DNA of 64,000 nt, from contig JAVTVX010000020.1 of NCBI GenBank assembly GCA_033439265.1, forward strand, positions 13,410,001-13,474,000. The letters run 5' to 3'. The first letter of the stretch is position 1, and the number at the start of each line of letters is the position of its first letter. This DNA is from Dillenia suffruticosa (lineage: Eukaryota > Streptophyta > Magnoliopsida > Dilleniales > Dilleniaceae). Positions 1-11,100 of the stretch are shown here, piece after piece. The notes beneath the pieces were generated by a model. It did no database searches. It was given only the letters and a program-made list of their open reading frames with translations, and had not been told where the DNA came from. A program made the position numbers and the translations under genes.

Positions 1-1200
1 GGGGAGGGGGAGGGAGGGATTGCTATCTCAGATGGGAACAGTTTGTTACTATTCTCTTTTTCTTTTTTTTTATGATTTCTTTTTTTTTAACCCTTCACCC
101 TTCTTTTTTTTCGCTTCTTTTTTTTTTTTTACTTTTTTTTTCACCATCCACCCTTTTGTTTCACTCTTTTTCTTTTGAGTTCCACTATTATTGGTTTGCT
201 ACTATTTCTTTTTTTTTTTTACTTCTTTTTTTTTTTTACTTCTTTTTTTTTACTTCTTTTTTTTCCTACTCTTCACCCTCCAATTTTTTTTCTTTTTTTG
301 GGTCTCTTCTTATTCTTTTTTTTTTCCACCATTCACCCTTTTTTTCACTCTTTTTTTTTGGATTCCACTATTATCAGTTTGCTACTATTTTTTTTTTGTT
401 TTCTACTTTTTTTTTACTTTTTTTTCTTCCTTCACAATTTTTTCCTTATTAATCTATTTCTTCTCCTCTCTCCGCTTTTCTTCACTTCTTTTTTTTTGTG
501 AGTTTCACTATTTTCGCAACTCTCTTTGGAAGTCTCTCCTTCTCTTGACGCCTCTTGGTGCAATTTGCTTTTTTTCAAGTCATTTCCTCTTTTGGACCCT
601 TTTTTATTGTCTAATTTATTAAAATATCATCCGATAAAAAAAACTGTATGCATGTACAGCTATACACCATTCAAAATTTTTTTAGAAAAACAAGTGAGGA
701 GAGGAAGGTGGGAGGAATTGTTACTTTGATGGGAACAGTTTGCTACTGTTCCTTTTTTTGGGGTTTCTTTTTTTATTTTTTACTTCTTTTTTTTTCATCT
801 TTTACCCTTTAGTTTTTTTCTTTTTTCTTTTTGCTTCTTTTTTTGTTTACTTTTTTTTCCATCTTTTACCCTTCTGTTTTTTTCTTCTTTTTTTTGCTTC
901 TTTTTTTTTTTACTTCTTTTTTTCACCCTTAACTCTTCCTCTTTTTTTTTTTTAAACTTTTTTTGGGTTTCTTCTTCTTCTTCTTCTTCTTCTTTTTTTT
1001 TTCACCCTTCATCTTTCTTTTTTTTTTTCACTCATTTTTTTTTGTTTCTCTGTTACCCGTTTCCCACTGTTCCCTTTTTTTTACTACTTTTTTTTGTTTC
1101 TTCTTTTTCTTTTTTACTTCTTTTTTTTTTTTCATTTTTCCATTTTCTTTCAATAATTATAACGCACACAAGAAAAAGAAAAAAAAAATCTGGGCCAAGG
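1..1200. repeat. Polypyrimidine low-complexity block
   Basis: The + strand is dominated by runs of T broken by ACTTC, CACC and TTC words. A phrase like GATGGGAACAGTTTGCTACT recurs near 31 and 729, each time preceded by a G/A-rich stretch (1-20 and about 695-720), so the block looks like two imperfect copies of a unit of roughly 700 bases. Weaker echoes of the phrase (GTTTGCTACTATT) lie near 191 and 378. Open frames here encode only Phe/Leu/Ser-rich strings with no domain, so I do not call them genes. The ends look like decayed transposon sequence, family unknown. Confidence 0.7.
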
Positions 1201-1794
1201 CGGCACCTTGTGCGGCCAGACTCCTCCTATTAAATATTACATAAAGGGGCAGTATATAAAAATACATATAGGTCAATGATAAAGAAATAAAATATTAGTT
1301 GTTAACTTTTGTAAATAATTTGATATTTATTTTGGAGTGCAATTCTAGTTATTGTAAAATTAATTAGAGTTAAAATAATTTTAATATAATCAACGGTTTA
1401 ACATATTACATTATAATTAATTTGGAGTCAAAATAATATATTCTAAGTTTCTTCTCTATCCTGAAACTTTTTTATTATTGATTACTCACTCAATCTAACA
1501 TTATCTTTGTATTAGATTAATTAAAAAAGTAGCATGGAAAACTTAGGGTTGAATTATAATTTTCATAATATAATTTTTAAACAGTTGTTATTATAAGGTT
1601 CCATTTCGAGAAATCATTTAAGCATACATTTACATATATATTTGCAATTGCATTTTTAGTTTGTTGAGCACATTTAAATTTTTTTGCATTGCACTATAAT
1701 ATAATTCGTTGATTTGTTTTTATATGTACGATACATGCTTTGTTTCTTATATTTATGATTTTAATCATTGGTCAAATATATTAAAGAGTATAGA
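1201..1794. other. AT-rich stretch, nothing recognised
   Basis: No convincing coding frame, RNA gene or element terminus was seen. The sequence is AT-rich with many stops in all frames and may be decayed transposon sequence. Confidence 0.5.
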
Positions 1795-2003
1795 TTAGTG
1801 GGCATACTGGGGAATGAGAAACGTCGGAATAAAACAACAAGAGAACCAAATTAGGAAATAAGGTTTGATGTGAGACCCACAAAGGGTTTGGTGTGGGACC
1901 CAAAAAAAGAAAAAGAAAAAAATGAGAGGACAAGCCATACCATCACTTGACATGGCATCTTCCTTTGACACATCACCTAGACTTGGGGGCCCCACACCCC
2001 ACT

Positions 2004-2020
2004 TAGAGAGAGAGAGAGAG
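2004..2020. repeat. (AG)n microsatellite
   Basis: Short perfect run of AG dinucleotides upstream of the TATA-like sequence near 2136. Confidence 0.85.
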
Positions 2021-3633
2021 GGGCTCTTAACCTATATTCTTTCCTTCCAAAACCCTATTCTCGTTTCTTCTTACAAAAATAAACCCCCAACTCTATGAAA
2101 ATCACCATCCAACCTTGAAATAAACTATTTCCATCCATATATATACTATTCATAGTCTTTGGAAAGCACAAAGTGCTATAGGAAATATAAAGAAAAATCT
2201 AGAAATCCAAAGAAATCTCGAAGAGGAAAAGCAAGAAACTCAAAGAAAAAATTACAAGTTTGAAACAAGTACTATACTTGTATTTGTTTATTTGATGCCC
2301 AATAGCCATGTATGATATGTTATTCAAATTGTTGTGATATTAGAATAAGGGTGAAATAAAAAAGGGAAAGGAAAATCTCAGTTTTGAACATTAAGAGATG
2401 GACAAAACATAATTTCACAATCTGGACAGTTTGACCTTGCTACTGTATTTAGCTTGTAACTCTTTTTGCACAACTACGAATTGAATATGCTTTTCTCTTG
2501 ATTAAGCTAGATTTTCATTCTTTGAAATGGTATATAACTCGAAAAATTTCATTGAAAATTGAATTTTTGGTGAATTTGCAAAATAGTACAATTTCTGTAA
2601 AAAATTACCCTTTTTCTGCCCTGTTTTAACTCTGAAATTTGCTTTGATTTTAAGCCATCTTCTAGACTGAATTAGGCTGAACCCTAAACATGAAAGTTGT
2701 AACTTTATATCTTGTGTTTAAATGGACACCTGAATCACCTCAATTTGATATGTGTAGAAAAAGTTATGCAAATTTTTCTAAAACTAGTCATGTTGTGTTG
2801 GAAATTTCAGACTATAACATTGATTTACTTGGTATCCTTATGTGATTGGAATTGAACCTAACTATAAATATGAAAGTTATAGTTTTGTATTTTATTTTTA
2901 AGTTACAGTTAGAATGACCTTAATTCGAGTATTGTAGTTTAAGTTATGGCATTTTTACTAAAAGCTGGTTATACTGGAAATTTACTAAAACGGTTTTTTT
3001 GATTCACAATTTGTTGCTAAACTATATGGCCTGCATAATTGTGATGTTTGGTTATGATTCTTGTGTCTTCCTTGTGATATATTGTGGTATTATTACATTA
3101 TGAAAATCATGAAAAATATAAATAGAAAGTAGTACACAAAAATTACCTTTGAAACTTTTGCGAAACCTGCTAGCAAAGTTTGAGAAAGTATGAATGTATC
3201 TCTTTTCCCTAGGAAAGCAGAATTAAAAGCAAATGAAATGTTTGGGGTGTCTAATCCTAAAAGATCTAGATTTCATTTAGAAATTTCAAATCTTGGGTTG
3301 TTCTTCTAGACTTTTATATGCTAGTTTAGTTCGACGTTGTATTTTTTTCTTTAATTACTAAGTTAAATTAAAACAATAAAAATAGAAAATGATAATAAAT
3401 ATGAAAATCACAATCGTACTTGTTAAGTAAAATAATTTGTGATAATGATTAAAGGTAATAAAAATTGATTTAGAATTAATTAATAAAAATTCGAGTAAAA
3501 TAAGAAAAATTGTTAAAATTGAATTTTGTATAGAGAAATCGTCTTATTCTAGTAATAGAATTCGACTTGGAGTCATAAAATTCAGAATTTAGCTAAGTAT
3601 TGAACTTTTCAAATTGGTTTGAATTGATTACAA

Positions 3634-3775
3634 GACGACCTGAGAAATACAATTCTTAGAAGTCTGTGTCTACACACAATCAAGACGACCTAACTAAATC
3701 ACAAAACGACCTAAGAAACACAAGCATCAGATGTCTATGTCTGCACACAGTCAAGACGACCTGACCAAATTACAA
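3634..3775. repeat. Two-copy 71-bp tandem repeat inside the solo LTR
   Basis: Two imperfect copies (3634-3704 and 3705-3775) each begin with a GACGACCT-type word, contain GTCTGTGTC or GTCTATGTC, and have a second GACGACCT near the middle. Single motifs of the same kind continue to about 4250. This is the solo LTR's version of the motif arrays seen in the other Sirevirus-like LTRs. Confidence 0.7.
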
Positions 3776-4721
3776 AGACGATCTAAGTGTAGAAAATGAA
3801 AGAGCACAATTCGACCCGAGGAAACTAGCAAATCGATTTGTCAACTCATGGTCACAGAAATCTAAGTTTGCAATTTAGATAAGAAGACCTAGAAACTATT
3901 CAAGATGACCTAACCTAAAGGAAAGCAGGTACACAAGTCAACTCAACCATAACACAAATCGTCCTAAAAAATCAAAGTCTTAGAAGCTACTTTCTGCAAA
4001 CTCAACAAGTCAACCCAAGGCTATAAAAGTGGACCTGAAGTCAATATTAAGATGACCCAATTAATTTGTAAGGAGACTTACAAACTTGTGAAGTCCACTT
4101 ATGATTAAGGCAAGTCCACTATCTCTCACATACAAATATTAACAAGTGGACTTAAATATCCATCAAGTCAACCCAAAAATTGTAAAATGCAAAGGCAAGT
4201 CTATTTAAAGGTTTATGAAATCAACTTCTTGTGTTTAATGTTTATTTGCTCAGACAAGTTATCTCGAATTAAATGTACTATTCACCAATCCCACCAGTTT
4301 CTGCGATGCATTCAATGATTTTCAACAGCTAAATCTTCTTTCCCAACTATAAATACAACTCAAGGATGAAGGAGAAAGCATCTTCGCCTGGCTTGAACAA
4401 CACTAAGAACATTATTGACAGATTCTGTTTTTCATTTCTCATTAGTAATCTGGTATGTACTGTTAGAGCACATCTGAAGATTAAAAAACTTCTTCTTACT
4501 CTTCATTTTTACTCTCTACTAATTGTAAAAGATTAGAATACTATTATTCTCGATCTTGGGTTTCAGTGATAATGAGAGAAAGATATCAAATTAGGTTTTG
4601 TTTAATTCTGTGAAAAGTAAGTATAAGTATTTTGAAAAATAATTATAAGGTTCACTATCACTTTGGAAAGCTAGTCTATAAATTGTTGGCTCAGTAGTGG
4701 ATTTGAAAATCTAGGTGAAGT

Positions 4722-4761
4722 TGAGAGTGTACGTACACCAAGAAGGTGAAACCATTATAAA
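4722..4761 (+). promoter_or_regulatory. Conserved LTR motif with TATA box
   Basis: Contains GTGTACGTACACC followed by AACCATTATAAATT. The same arrangement (GTGGAT.TA, then a C/A-rich linker, then AACCA.TATAAA) occurs in four other LTRs in this window. Its position 135-175 bases before the LTR end fits a core promoter with a short R-U5. The role is inferred. Confidence 0.5.
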
Positions 4762-5619
4762 TTGTCTATGTTAATTTTTTTTTTTGTTTTAGATTTCACT
4801 TATTCATTTGTCCTTTTACAAATAAGATTTTATTTTTAAACACTCATAATTAGTCAAATTTTTAGATAACCTATTCACCCTCTCTAAATTATCACATTTA
4901 GTGTCAACGGTACTTATTTTTTGAAAAATGCTTAGATAATGTGTATCTTTTGTACACATTTTCTATATTTTACACTATCTATATAATGATATTGATAGTC
5001 TTACGCTTACTTGCTTGTTATGCATGCTATTGGTCCTTTAAGTAGTTGCTCAGTTTATATTGATCCCGTTATCCATAGTTTCAGGTGATCAAAGAGTTGA
5101 GAGGGAACTATAATGTAGAGGCCTTTGAGCCAAATGATTTAAATCTTTACTCATCTTCAACCATTTATTTTGTTCAAGCCATGTAATCATCATGCGTTTT
5201 GATATTATATGAGTTATGTTTCATATGTAGATGTATAATTGATGGCCAAGGAGAGACCTATATATGGTTTTGTTTACATTATGTTTATAAACTATGATGT
5301 GTTATGTTGGATGGCCGGGAGGCCCATTGATGTCAACTTGTTTGATAATAGAAATATTATACTTGTTTTATCAGGTTTTCATGATAACCCCATGTGGCTA
5401 ACGATCACTAAATAGGTGGAATTTTGCCGGTGTTTTTTTTATCTTGCAAAAATCATTAATTTATTTTCTTTTATTATAAATTTCCTTTTGTATTATTATA
5501 CATAGGGAGGGTGACTATCGCGAATCCAGTTATCACATTTTAATCATATTAGTTAATTCCGCATTTGCAACCTTGTCTTCTTTTGCTAGGGTGCAACGCC
5601 TACATAGCAGGTCATCACA

Positions 5620-6760
5620 GTTATAGCTATTTTATATTTTTAAAAACTTTTTGTGACTATTTTTGTAATTTTATAAATTATTATAACTATTTGGTAATTT
5701 TAAAAATTATTATTGCTAGTTTTATAATTTTGAAAAACATGTAAGAGCTAATTTTTCCCTAATCTCTTTCTAGAGTTTTAATTTTCTATGCTAATTAAAA
5801 CATAAACATAATTAGTCAATAGGATTTTCTACACATACCATGAATTAGTTCATATATATATGTCCACAAAAATTGAATAGGATAGAAAAAGAAAACTTGT
5901 TTTGAAAGTTGTCTATGTTAGATACACAGAGATTATAGTCATTAGAGGTGCAAATTCCAACAACTTAGATCTAAGAAAAATCAAACAACTAATAGTAATT
6001 TTTCAACTGATTATTATTGAAAAAATTAAAATTTTAATGATCATCATGATTAATTTTTCATATTCGTGTTTATTTATTCTTTCATTATTTTTTAATTATT
6101 AAACATGATAGATAAATTACAAAAAATATATAATTTTTATCATTAAAATATATACCGATCCTAATAGTTTACTTATGCATCAATAGTACAAAACTTGATG
6201 CCTACAATTCCATAATCACCTGAATATGGGAAAATGTATCACCTTAGGTCAAAGAACTATGCGCACTATCATGATTGGTGTTGACATCAATAACTCACTG
6301 TACCATTTTCATTCTCGTATGATGCTCGACCTACTTATCCTATTAGCGTCCATGTGTCTCCTAGCATGATGCTGAGTATTCCATTTGCATCACTATTTTT
6401 TTTTTTGCTTGTTTGATTTTTTTTTTTTTTTTTGGTTTAGTTCTCATATCATTATTTTTTTCTTTTGTTTGCTTATTTGACTTTTGATTTAGTTTGTCAT
6501 ATAAGTTGGTTTTTTTTATTCTTTGTTATGCTTTAGCTTGTTTTCGTTATTTGATATATTTCTGGGTGGCAAATTTGAGAAGTGAAGAAGCTTTTCTGAA
6601 ATCCCTCCTTTCTTATCTTGAGGTTGCAAATACGAAGAAAGTGAAATATATTTCTTTGATATCTCTTCTGCTATATAATTTTTTCTAAGTTGAGATTGAT
6701 ATTATAGTTTCGTGGGTTAAGGAGGATTTCAGATTTTCATTCCTTCATGATTTTAGATTA
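5620..6760. other. AT-rich non-coding stretch
   Basis: No gene recognised. About 5645-5745 holds roughly three degenerate copies of a 40-base unit (TGACTATTTTTGTAATTTT type). T-rich runs lie near 6395-6435. Short open frames near 5902 and 6494 have no recognisable domain. Confidence 0.5.
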
Positions 6761-7740
6761 TTGATAGGATATGCATTGTCATGGATTCTTGTCTCAAGGT
6801 ATTCATGCTTGAGATTAGGAGAACACTTAGAGATATTAAATGAGTTAAAATCCAAATCATCTGTTGTCATGGTCTATTTCAAACATGGCAAAAATCTACC
6901 GAAACCATCTCCCTCTTGTTATGGAAACATGAATTATCAAGTCCTTGAACACCCAATACCTAATCATGGCCAAAGAATCTTAGAGACCATCTCACTCCTC
7001 AAGGACAGAATGCCCCACTAGACATTCATTTCTCAGATATTCAAGCTCCTCGTTATGAGATTGAGACCAATATAATAAAAAATTTGCCATCTTTCTATAG
7101 TCTTAGATCTGAGAATCCCTACAAGCATTTAAATGAGTCTCTCCAGGTCTGTTAAACCTTTAAGTTAGCAAATCTTCTAAGAAAGGAAATTGTTTGCACA
7201 TCTTTCATTTTTCCTTTAAATGATAAGGTTAAATGCCAGCTTGGTACATGCACAATCACTTCTTAAGATCAATGAAAGGGAGATTTGCCTAAATACTTCC
7301 TTATTGTAAGTTCAGAGCTTACCTTGTGCATAGAGTTTGACTGGCAACAAGTTCAGAGCTTCTGTGCTAATCTCAATGAGTGATATGAATAGTTGGTTGA
7401 TGCCACTTGTGGAGGAAACATCATGAACAAAACTCCTGATGTACTTTAGAATTTGTTTGAAAACGTGTATGAAAATTTAATACAAGATGAATCGATATCT
7501 AACGTGGGAATGTATGAGCTTACACATGTATTTGATGATGATGCCATGCATAAGATGGATGCGTTGTCAAGAAAAATCGTCCAACTCTTAGAGATGAACA
7601 AGCCATTTTGGAACCTCTCCCAAAATGTCCAAGATGCATGTGTCATTTTTGCAGTTCTAATACATAGTTTATTTGAGTATCCTAGTGTATCTCAATTGCC
7701 CGAATTCCTCCAAGAACAAGCAAATGTTGCCCAAAAGTAG
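6761..7740 (+). pseudogene. gag: Decayed gypsy gag (Athila/Tat-type)
   Basis: Translated fragments in shifting + frames resemble the capsid region of Athila/Tat-type gypsy Gag. In order: a Pro/Gly-poor N-terminal part (6761-7018) ending before ISQI/SDIQAPRYEIE; the ENPYKHLNE motif at about 7115 (family form: SENPYxHLxEF); FIFPLNDK near 7210 (family form: LFPFSLKDKA); and LVDATCGGNIM followed by NLFENVYENL near 7395-7480 (family form: MVDASCGGTFM). The last piece (7453-7740) is an open frame of 95 residues. At least two frameshifts and several stops separate the pieces. Without this alignment the pieces would look like unknown small ORFs. The family call rests on motif order remembered from the group. 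Confidence 0.55.
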
Positions 7741-8338
7741 ATGTCTCTTGGAAGTAACCGATTCAAATGAGTTCTCATGGTATGTATGTGGAAGATCAGA
7801 AACTCAAAAGTAGATGCCTTGTATCAAAACCATTTTTGCGCCCCTCAAAGTTGCACCCATGATCATGCAATTATATTTTCATGCATGCACCTGCTATTGC
7901 ACAAGCCATGCCTGCCCCATGCTCAAGTGCCAGCCATCCTAGCTCCATCTTGCTCGCCATAGTTATGTTCAAAGCAGCCTCAGTCTTTATCATCAGCCAC
8001 ACCTTCTCCAACTCTCATTCGCACTTTATTTCAAAAATGTTAAAAATCGAGCCGACAACGTGTCGTGTTTAGGATGTGCGCTTCTGTCCCCTTTTCTCTT
8101 GTGTGTACCTGATTGCGGCTGCGCATCCACCTTATCATGGCCACAACTTTTGCATTTATAATGCGCGACCTATATAGCCAAAACTCTACATAAAAGCCAA
8201 ATTTTATATGATAACTCAATTATTCAATCTCCACCAAACGAATCAATATTAGGGTGAACAAGTTGGGTCTTGAAAAGAGGATTAAAGGAGAGTTGAAGCT
8301 CAAAATTTCAAGGAAAAAGAAGAGTGAAAAATAAAAAA
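7741..8338. other. No gene recognised
   Basis: Short open frames at 7777-7962 and 7881-8072 overlap in different frames and carry no motif. The sequence could be the decayed continuation of the gag remnant upstream. Confidence 0.4.
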
Positions 8339-8345
8339 TTGTAAT

Positions 8346-8450
8346 GCCAATGACCTTAAGCTCAAATGGCACCGTCCCCCCTCTTCCTTGTAAAAGTATT
8401 GAATTTGAATCTTCCTATGTGAAAAAAAAAACAAAAACAAAAACAAAAAC
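8346..8450 (+). mobile_element. Short SINE-like retroposon with A-rich tail
   Basis: A roughly 105-bp unit is flanked by a perfect 7-bp direct repeat TTGTAAT (8339-8345 and 8451-8457). It begins with an A-box-like TTAAGCTCAAATGGCAC and carries a B-box-like GAATTTGAATCTTCC about 40 bases later, compared with the canonical GGTTCGAATCC. It ends in a tail of A runs and (CAAAAA) repeats. This is the layout of a tRNA-derived plant SINE: RNA polymerase III promoter boxes, A-rich 3' end and target duplication. It is short, encodes no protein and would rely on LINE machinery. Other copies elsewhere in the genome would be needed to define the family. Confidence 0.55.
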
Positions 8451-8457
8451 TTGTAAT

Positions 8458-9290
8458 TATGAATCTTGTTTCTCCTTTTCTATTTCTTAGGTTTCTCTCT
8501 ATTTCCTTAAGAACTAAGCTATAAATTAGGGTTTGCTAGCATGAATTTCGCTTGATTAGCTTAGAATTTATGTTTGGTTTGTATGGTTTCAAAATCTAGA
8601 CTTTAATGAGCTTTGATGTTTAACCAACTAACTCTCTCTCTTGATTATATATTTGAAATCATGATTAGGGATGTTGATAATTGTTATATGATTTGTACTT
8701 CTTGTAGTTGTGTAAAGGAAGGTTTTGCAATTGTATGAGTGGTTAATTAGTGATGGCTTTTGAATGATTTATCCTACCTAGTAGATATTTCATGACATAA
8801 TGATGTTTGAATCATGCTACTCTCTGTTGAATTATGTAATTTGAGTTGTTTGATAATTTAGATTGAACACCCAATGCTAATGCTTTAGATAGGTTATGTC
8901 AATGCCTTGTATTGTTTGCTCCCAATAGTTTTTTGAGAGTTTCTAGGCTTCTGACTTAGAACCCTAAACAAATCAAATGAAAATCCTAGATAAAATCAAG
9001 TTGTAAAGCGTGTTAGAGGTATAGTTAAGAATCTAGGCCCAACTCCCTCGATCCAAAACCCACAATGTTTAGTTCATTTTAAATCCATTTCTTTTACATT
9101 TTATTCATTTCATTGCTTTTAATTTAGTTATCATCATCACTTTTCACCTCATTTGCCCTTATGAAGATTTTAGAAAATGGACATTAGTGGAGATTACCCT
9201 ATACTCACCAAAGTTGCATCACAACTGACATTATATACTTGCGAGTACATGATTTTATATATGAGACATATCACTCCTCCAACTTTTTCA
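8458..9290 (-). mobile_element. Probable gypsy (Athila/Tat-type) LTR remnant
   Basis: Non-coding sequence directly downstream (on -) of a gypsy gag remnant. Near 9245 the minus strand reads ATGTACTCGCAAGTATATAA, which resembles the GTACTCGCAAGTGCACG phrase I recall from Athila/Tat-type LTRs. No terminal dinucleotides or second copy were found, so the limits are approximate. Confidence 0.4.
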
Positions 9291-9294
9291 CATC

Positions 9295-9850
9295 ATCATT
9301 GACTTGGGGTGCTTGAAATTTATTCACACTTCGATTCCCATTATTCCAAACAAAATTTGGGAAATATAGATTATAAGAGTTGGAAGAGTGATTGTTACCT
9401 TGCCTCATAATTGCCCACATGATTCACCGGTTCTAAGCTAGGCCTAAACATGCTTTTCCTTGACAATCCACATTTCGATGAGGTCCTCCACAAAAATCAG
9501 AACTCAAGTTTTGAATTACATTGACACTTATATTCTCGAGCTTCCCAGGTGGTACATCTATCTCGGCATTAATAATAGCAAACAATTCCACCTTGTAAAC
9601 CCTCGTTGCGCTCTCCAAATGCCATTGTGATTATTTGTGGCCATGGTCTCCAAGAACTCTCGATCTTGATCCGGTGTATTCTTTAAGAATGATCCCCCGC
9701 ACAATGACCAATGTCCTCAAACCCATGATAGAATAGATGAAATAAATGAAATAACCTATGTTCTTCCAACTGATGATGAGGACACTCGTAGACTGCTTCC
9801 TATATCAATCCCATACTTCAAATAATGATTCACCCTTGATCTATCCAAAG
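9295..9850 (-). pseudogene. gag: Decayed gypsy gag with zinc knuckle (Athila/Tat-type)
   Basis: Read from 9850 leftward on the minus strand. GESLFEVWD at about 9830 matches the capsid motif GESLYEVWDRYK. FLKNTPDQDREFLETMATNN (about 9715-9650) matches the end of capsid. FCGGPHRNVDC (about 9480) is a CCHC-like zinc knuckle that has lost its first Cys. A Gln/Asn-rich tail with YFPNFVWNNGNRSVN follows, as in the family. Stops and frameshifts interrupt it. The gag runs straight into LTR-like sequence without any pol, so most of the element has been deleted. On the right it is cut by the Copia LTR starting at 9853. Confidence 0.6.
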
Positions 9851-9852
9851 GT

Positions 9853-11100
9853 TGTCAATCCCATACCAAGTGTACAGATTATTAAAAATTTTAATTTTTC
9901 TAATAGTGCAATCTTCTATGGATAGAAGTTGAGGTCTATAAAGGTATCTGAACAAAGATTAAGATATTTGAACACAAGTGAAACCTATTAGCATAGAAGT
10001 ATCATGGTTCTATAGAAGTGGTGAATTATCCAGAACCTCTAGAATCTGGACAATTTTGAATCAAATGTAATTTTATCTCAAACCAAAACCCAGCTTAGCA
10101 GATTAAGTGTAAATTGGGTGTTGCACTTAGTCTAAAAACACACCCAAATACATCATCAGAAAATTCAGGCGATTGAAGATTTAAATTCAAATTATTTACT
10201 GAAGTAAAAGTTCAAGGATAAAATGGAGAAAAATATACGTGAAGTTATCTAGTCATTCGGTTTTTTAAAGCTGAAGTTTCATTGGGAACCTAATTTTCAG
10301 GGAGTATTTTGACTTTTCTGCAAACTTTAACGGCTATACAAATTTAAATCAGAGGTTAAAAGTGTCAAGAGAGAAGATCAAACTTTAAATTTGAATTACA
10401 ACAACTAAAATATCTCAAAAAATCAGGAGAGATTCCAGTGTTACAAATCAGGACATTAACTAGATTTTTACAGTAATAAATTTTGCTCAGAAGCCAAATT
10501 TGCAGTTTTATATTTCCATGATGGTGACCAATTTTGCAGCAACACTTCCTAGAATTTAAAGTTCAATATCCAGAGAATACTCATCATCTTTAACAACATT
10601 ATTTCGATGCTTTGAGAGTGAAATATTTATTTTGAAAGTTGGCTACTTGAATAGTCTAAATTGTGTCGGTCGCAAGTTTTTTTGAGATTGTTTTGTGCAT
10701 GTTTGTACTTTAAAGTTCAGTAAGTTTGGAGAGAGTGTGAGAAACAATTTATTAGGTAAATAGACTAGTTGAGTAAGAGTTAAAACAGAGTGCTTGTTGG
10801 ACCAAGTCATTCTCAAGATTAGAGGTACAGATTGTTAACAAGAGTGAATGTATTCAAGTTTGTAACTCTCATTGATAGTGAAAACTAGTAGTTACTGAAC
10901 TTCGGCTTACTGAGTTAGAAAAGTGGATATAGGCACAAAACCGAACCACTATAAATTGGATTTGTTTTCTTCTATTTTTTTATTATTTTTTTATTTTTTA
11001 CACTTCTGTATGCATTTTTTGCCTTAGGATAATTTAGATTAATCAGAAACTAATCTAAGATTTTTAGGGATAATCAATTCTACCTCATTGTTGCTTGACA
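9853..11100 (+). mobile_element. Copia (Sirevirus-like) LTR, probably solo
   Basis: Starts TGTCAA and ends TTGACA, a perfect 6-bp short inverted repeat typical of LTR ends. It carries the TATA-containing motif conserved with other LTRs in the window at 10922-10955 (GTGGATATAGGCAC then CCGAACCACTATAAATT). The terminal ATAATCAATTCTACCTC corresponds to the ATTCACCCCCTC phrase of related LTRs. No target duplication was found (aaggt on the left, tatgg on the right) and no PBS follows, so one flank may be deleted. Confidence 0.5.
10922..10955 (+). promoter_or_regulatory. Conserved LTR motif with TATA box
   Basis: GTGGATATAGGCAC, then CCGAACCACTATAAATT, 145-178 bases from the LTR 3' end. Matches the motif in the other Sirevirus-like LTRs. 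Promoter role inferred. Confidence 0.5.

Larger units (their letters stand above)
3330..4896 (+). mobile_element. Copia (Sirevirus-like) solo LTR
   Basis: The segment is bounded by a direct repeat tttag at 3325-3329 and 4897-4901, the expected 5-bp target duplication. It ends in CTATTCACCCTCTC...ATCACA, the reverse complement of the ends of the two Sirevirus-like LTRs on the opposite strand (11337 and 24559), and carries their conserved TATA-containing motif at 4722-4761. It also contains an array of GACGACC/AGTCCACTT-type motifs. The first base pair is TT where TG is expected, probably a mutation. No PBS or internal sequence follows, so it is a solo LTR. It interrupts the LTR-like block around it. 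Confidence 0.7.
1795..5619 (+). mobile_element. Probable Ty3/gypsy LTR-like block, split by a Copia solo LTR
   Basis: Non-coding sequence with LTR-like features. A TATA-like CCATATATATACTATTC lies at about 2136, preceded by a GA microsatellite (about 2004-2020) and GGGACCC/GGGGCCCC words. Two diverged copies of a roughly 120-base phrase (ATGAAAGTTGTAACTTT type) lie at about 2650-2800 and 2850-2970. The right part (about 4900-5619) ends in ...GGTCATCACA, resembling the 3' end of plant gypsy LTRs from memory. The middle is occupied by a separate solo LTR (3330-4896). The left end is not defined and no second copy is in the window, so the family and exact limits are inference. Confidence 0.35.

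Noticed and set aside
72..1244. Several overlapping + strand open frames of 60-140 residues
   Set aside because: They are translations of T-rich low-complexity DNA (Phe/Leu/Ser strings) in three frames at once, with no domain or start context.
1795..1995. Minus-strand ORF of 66 residues
   Set aside because: It covers a region with LTR-like promoter features and encodes a low-complexity Phe run. No homology recognised.
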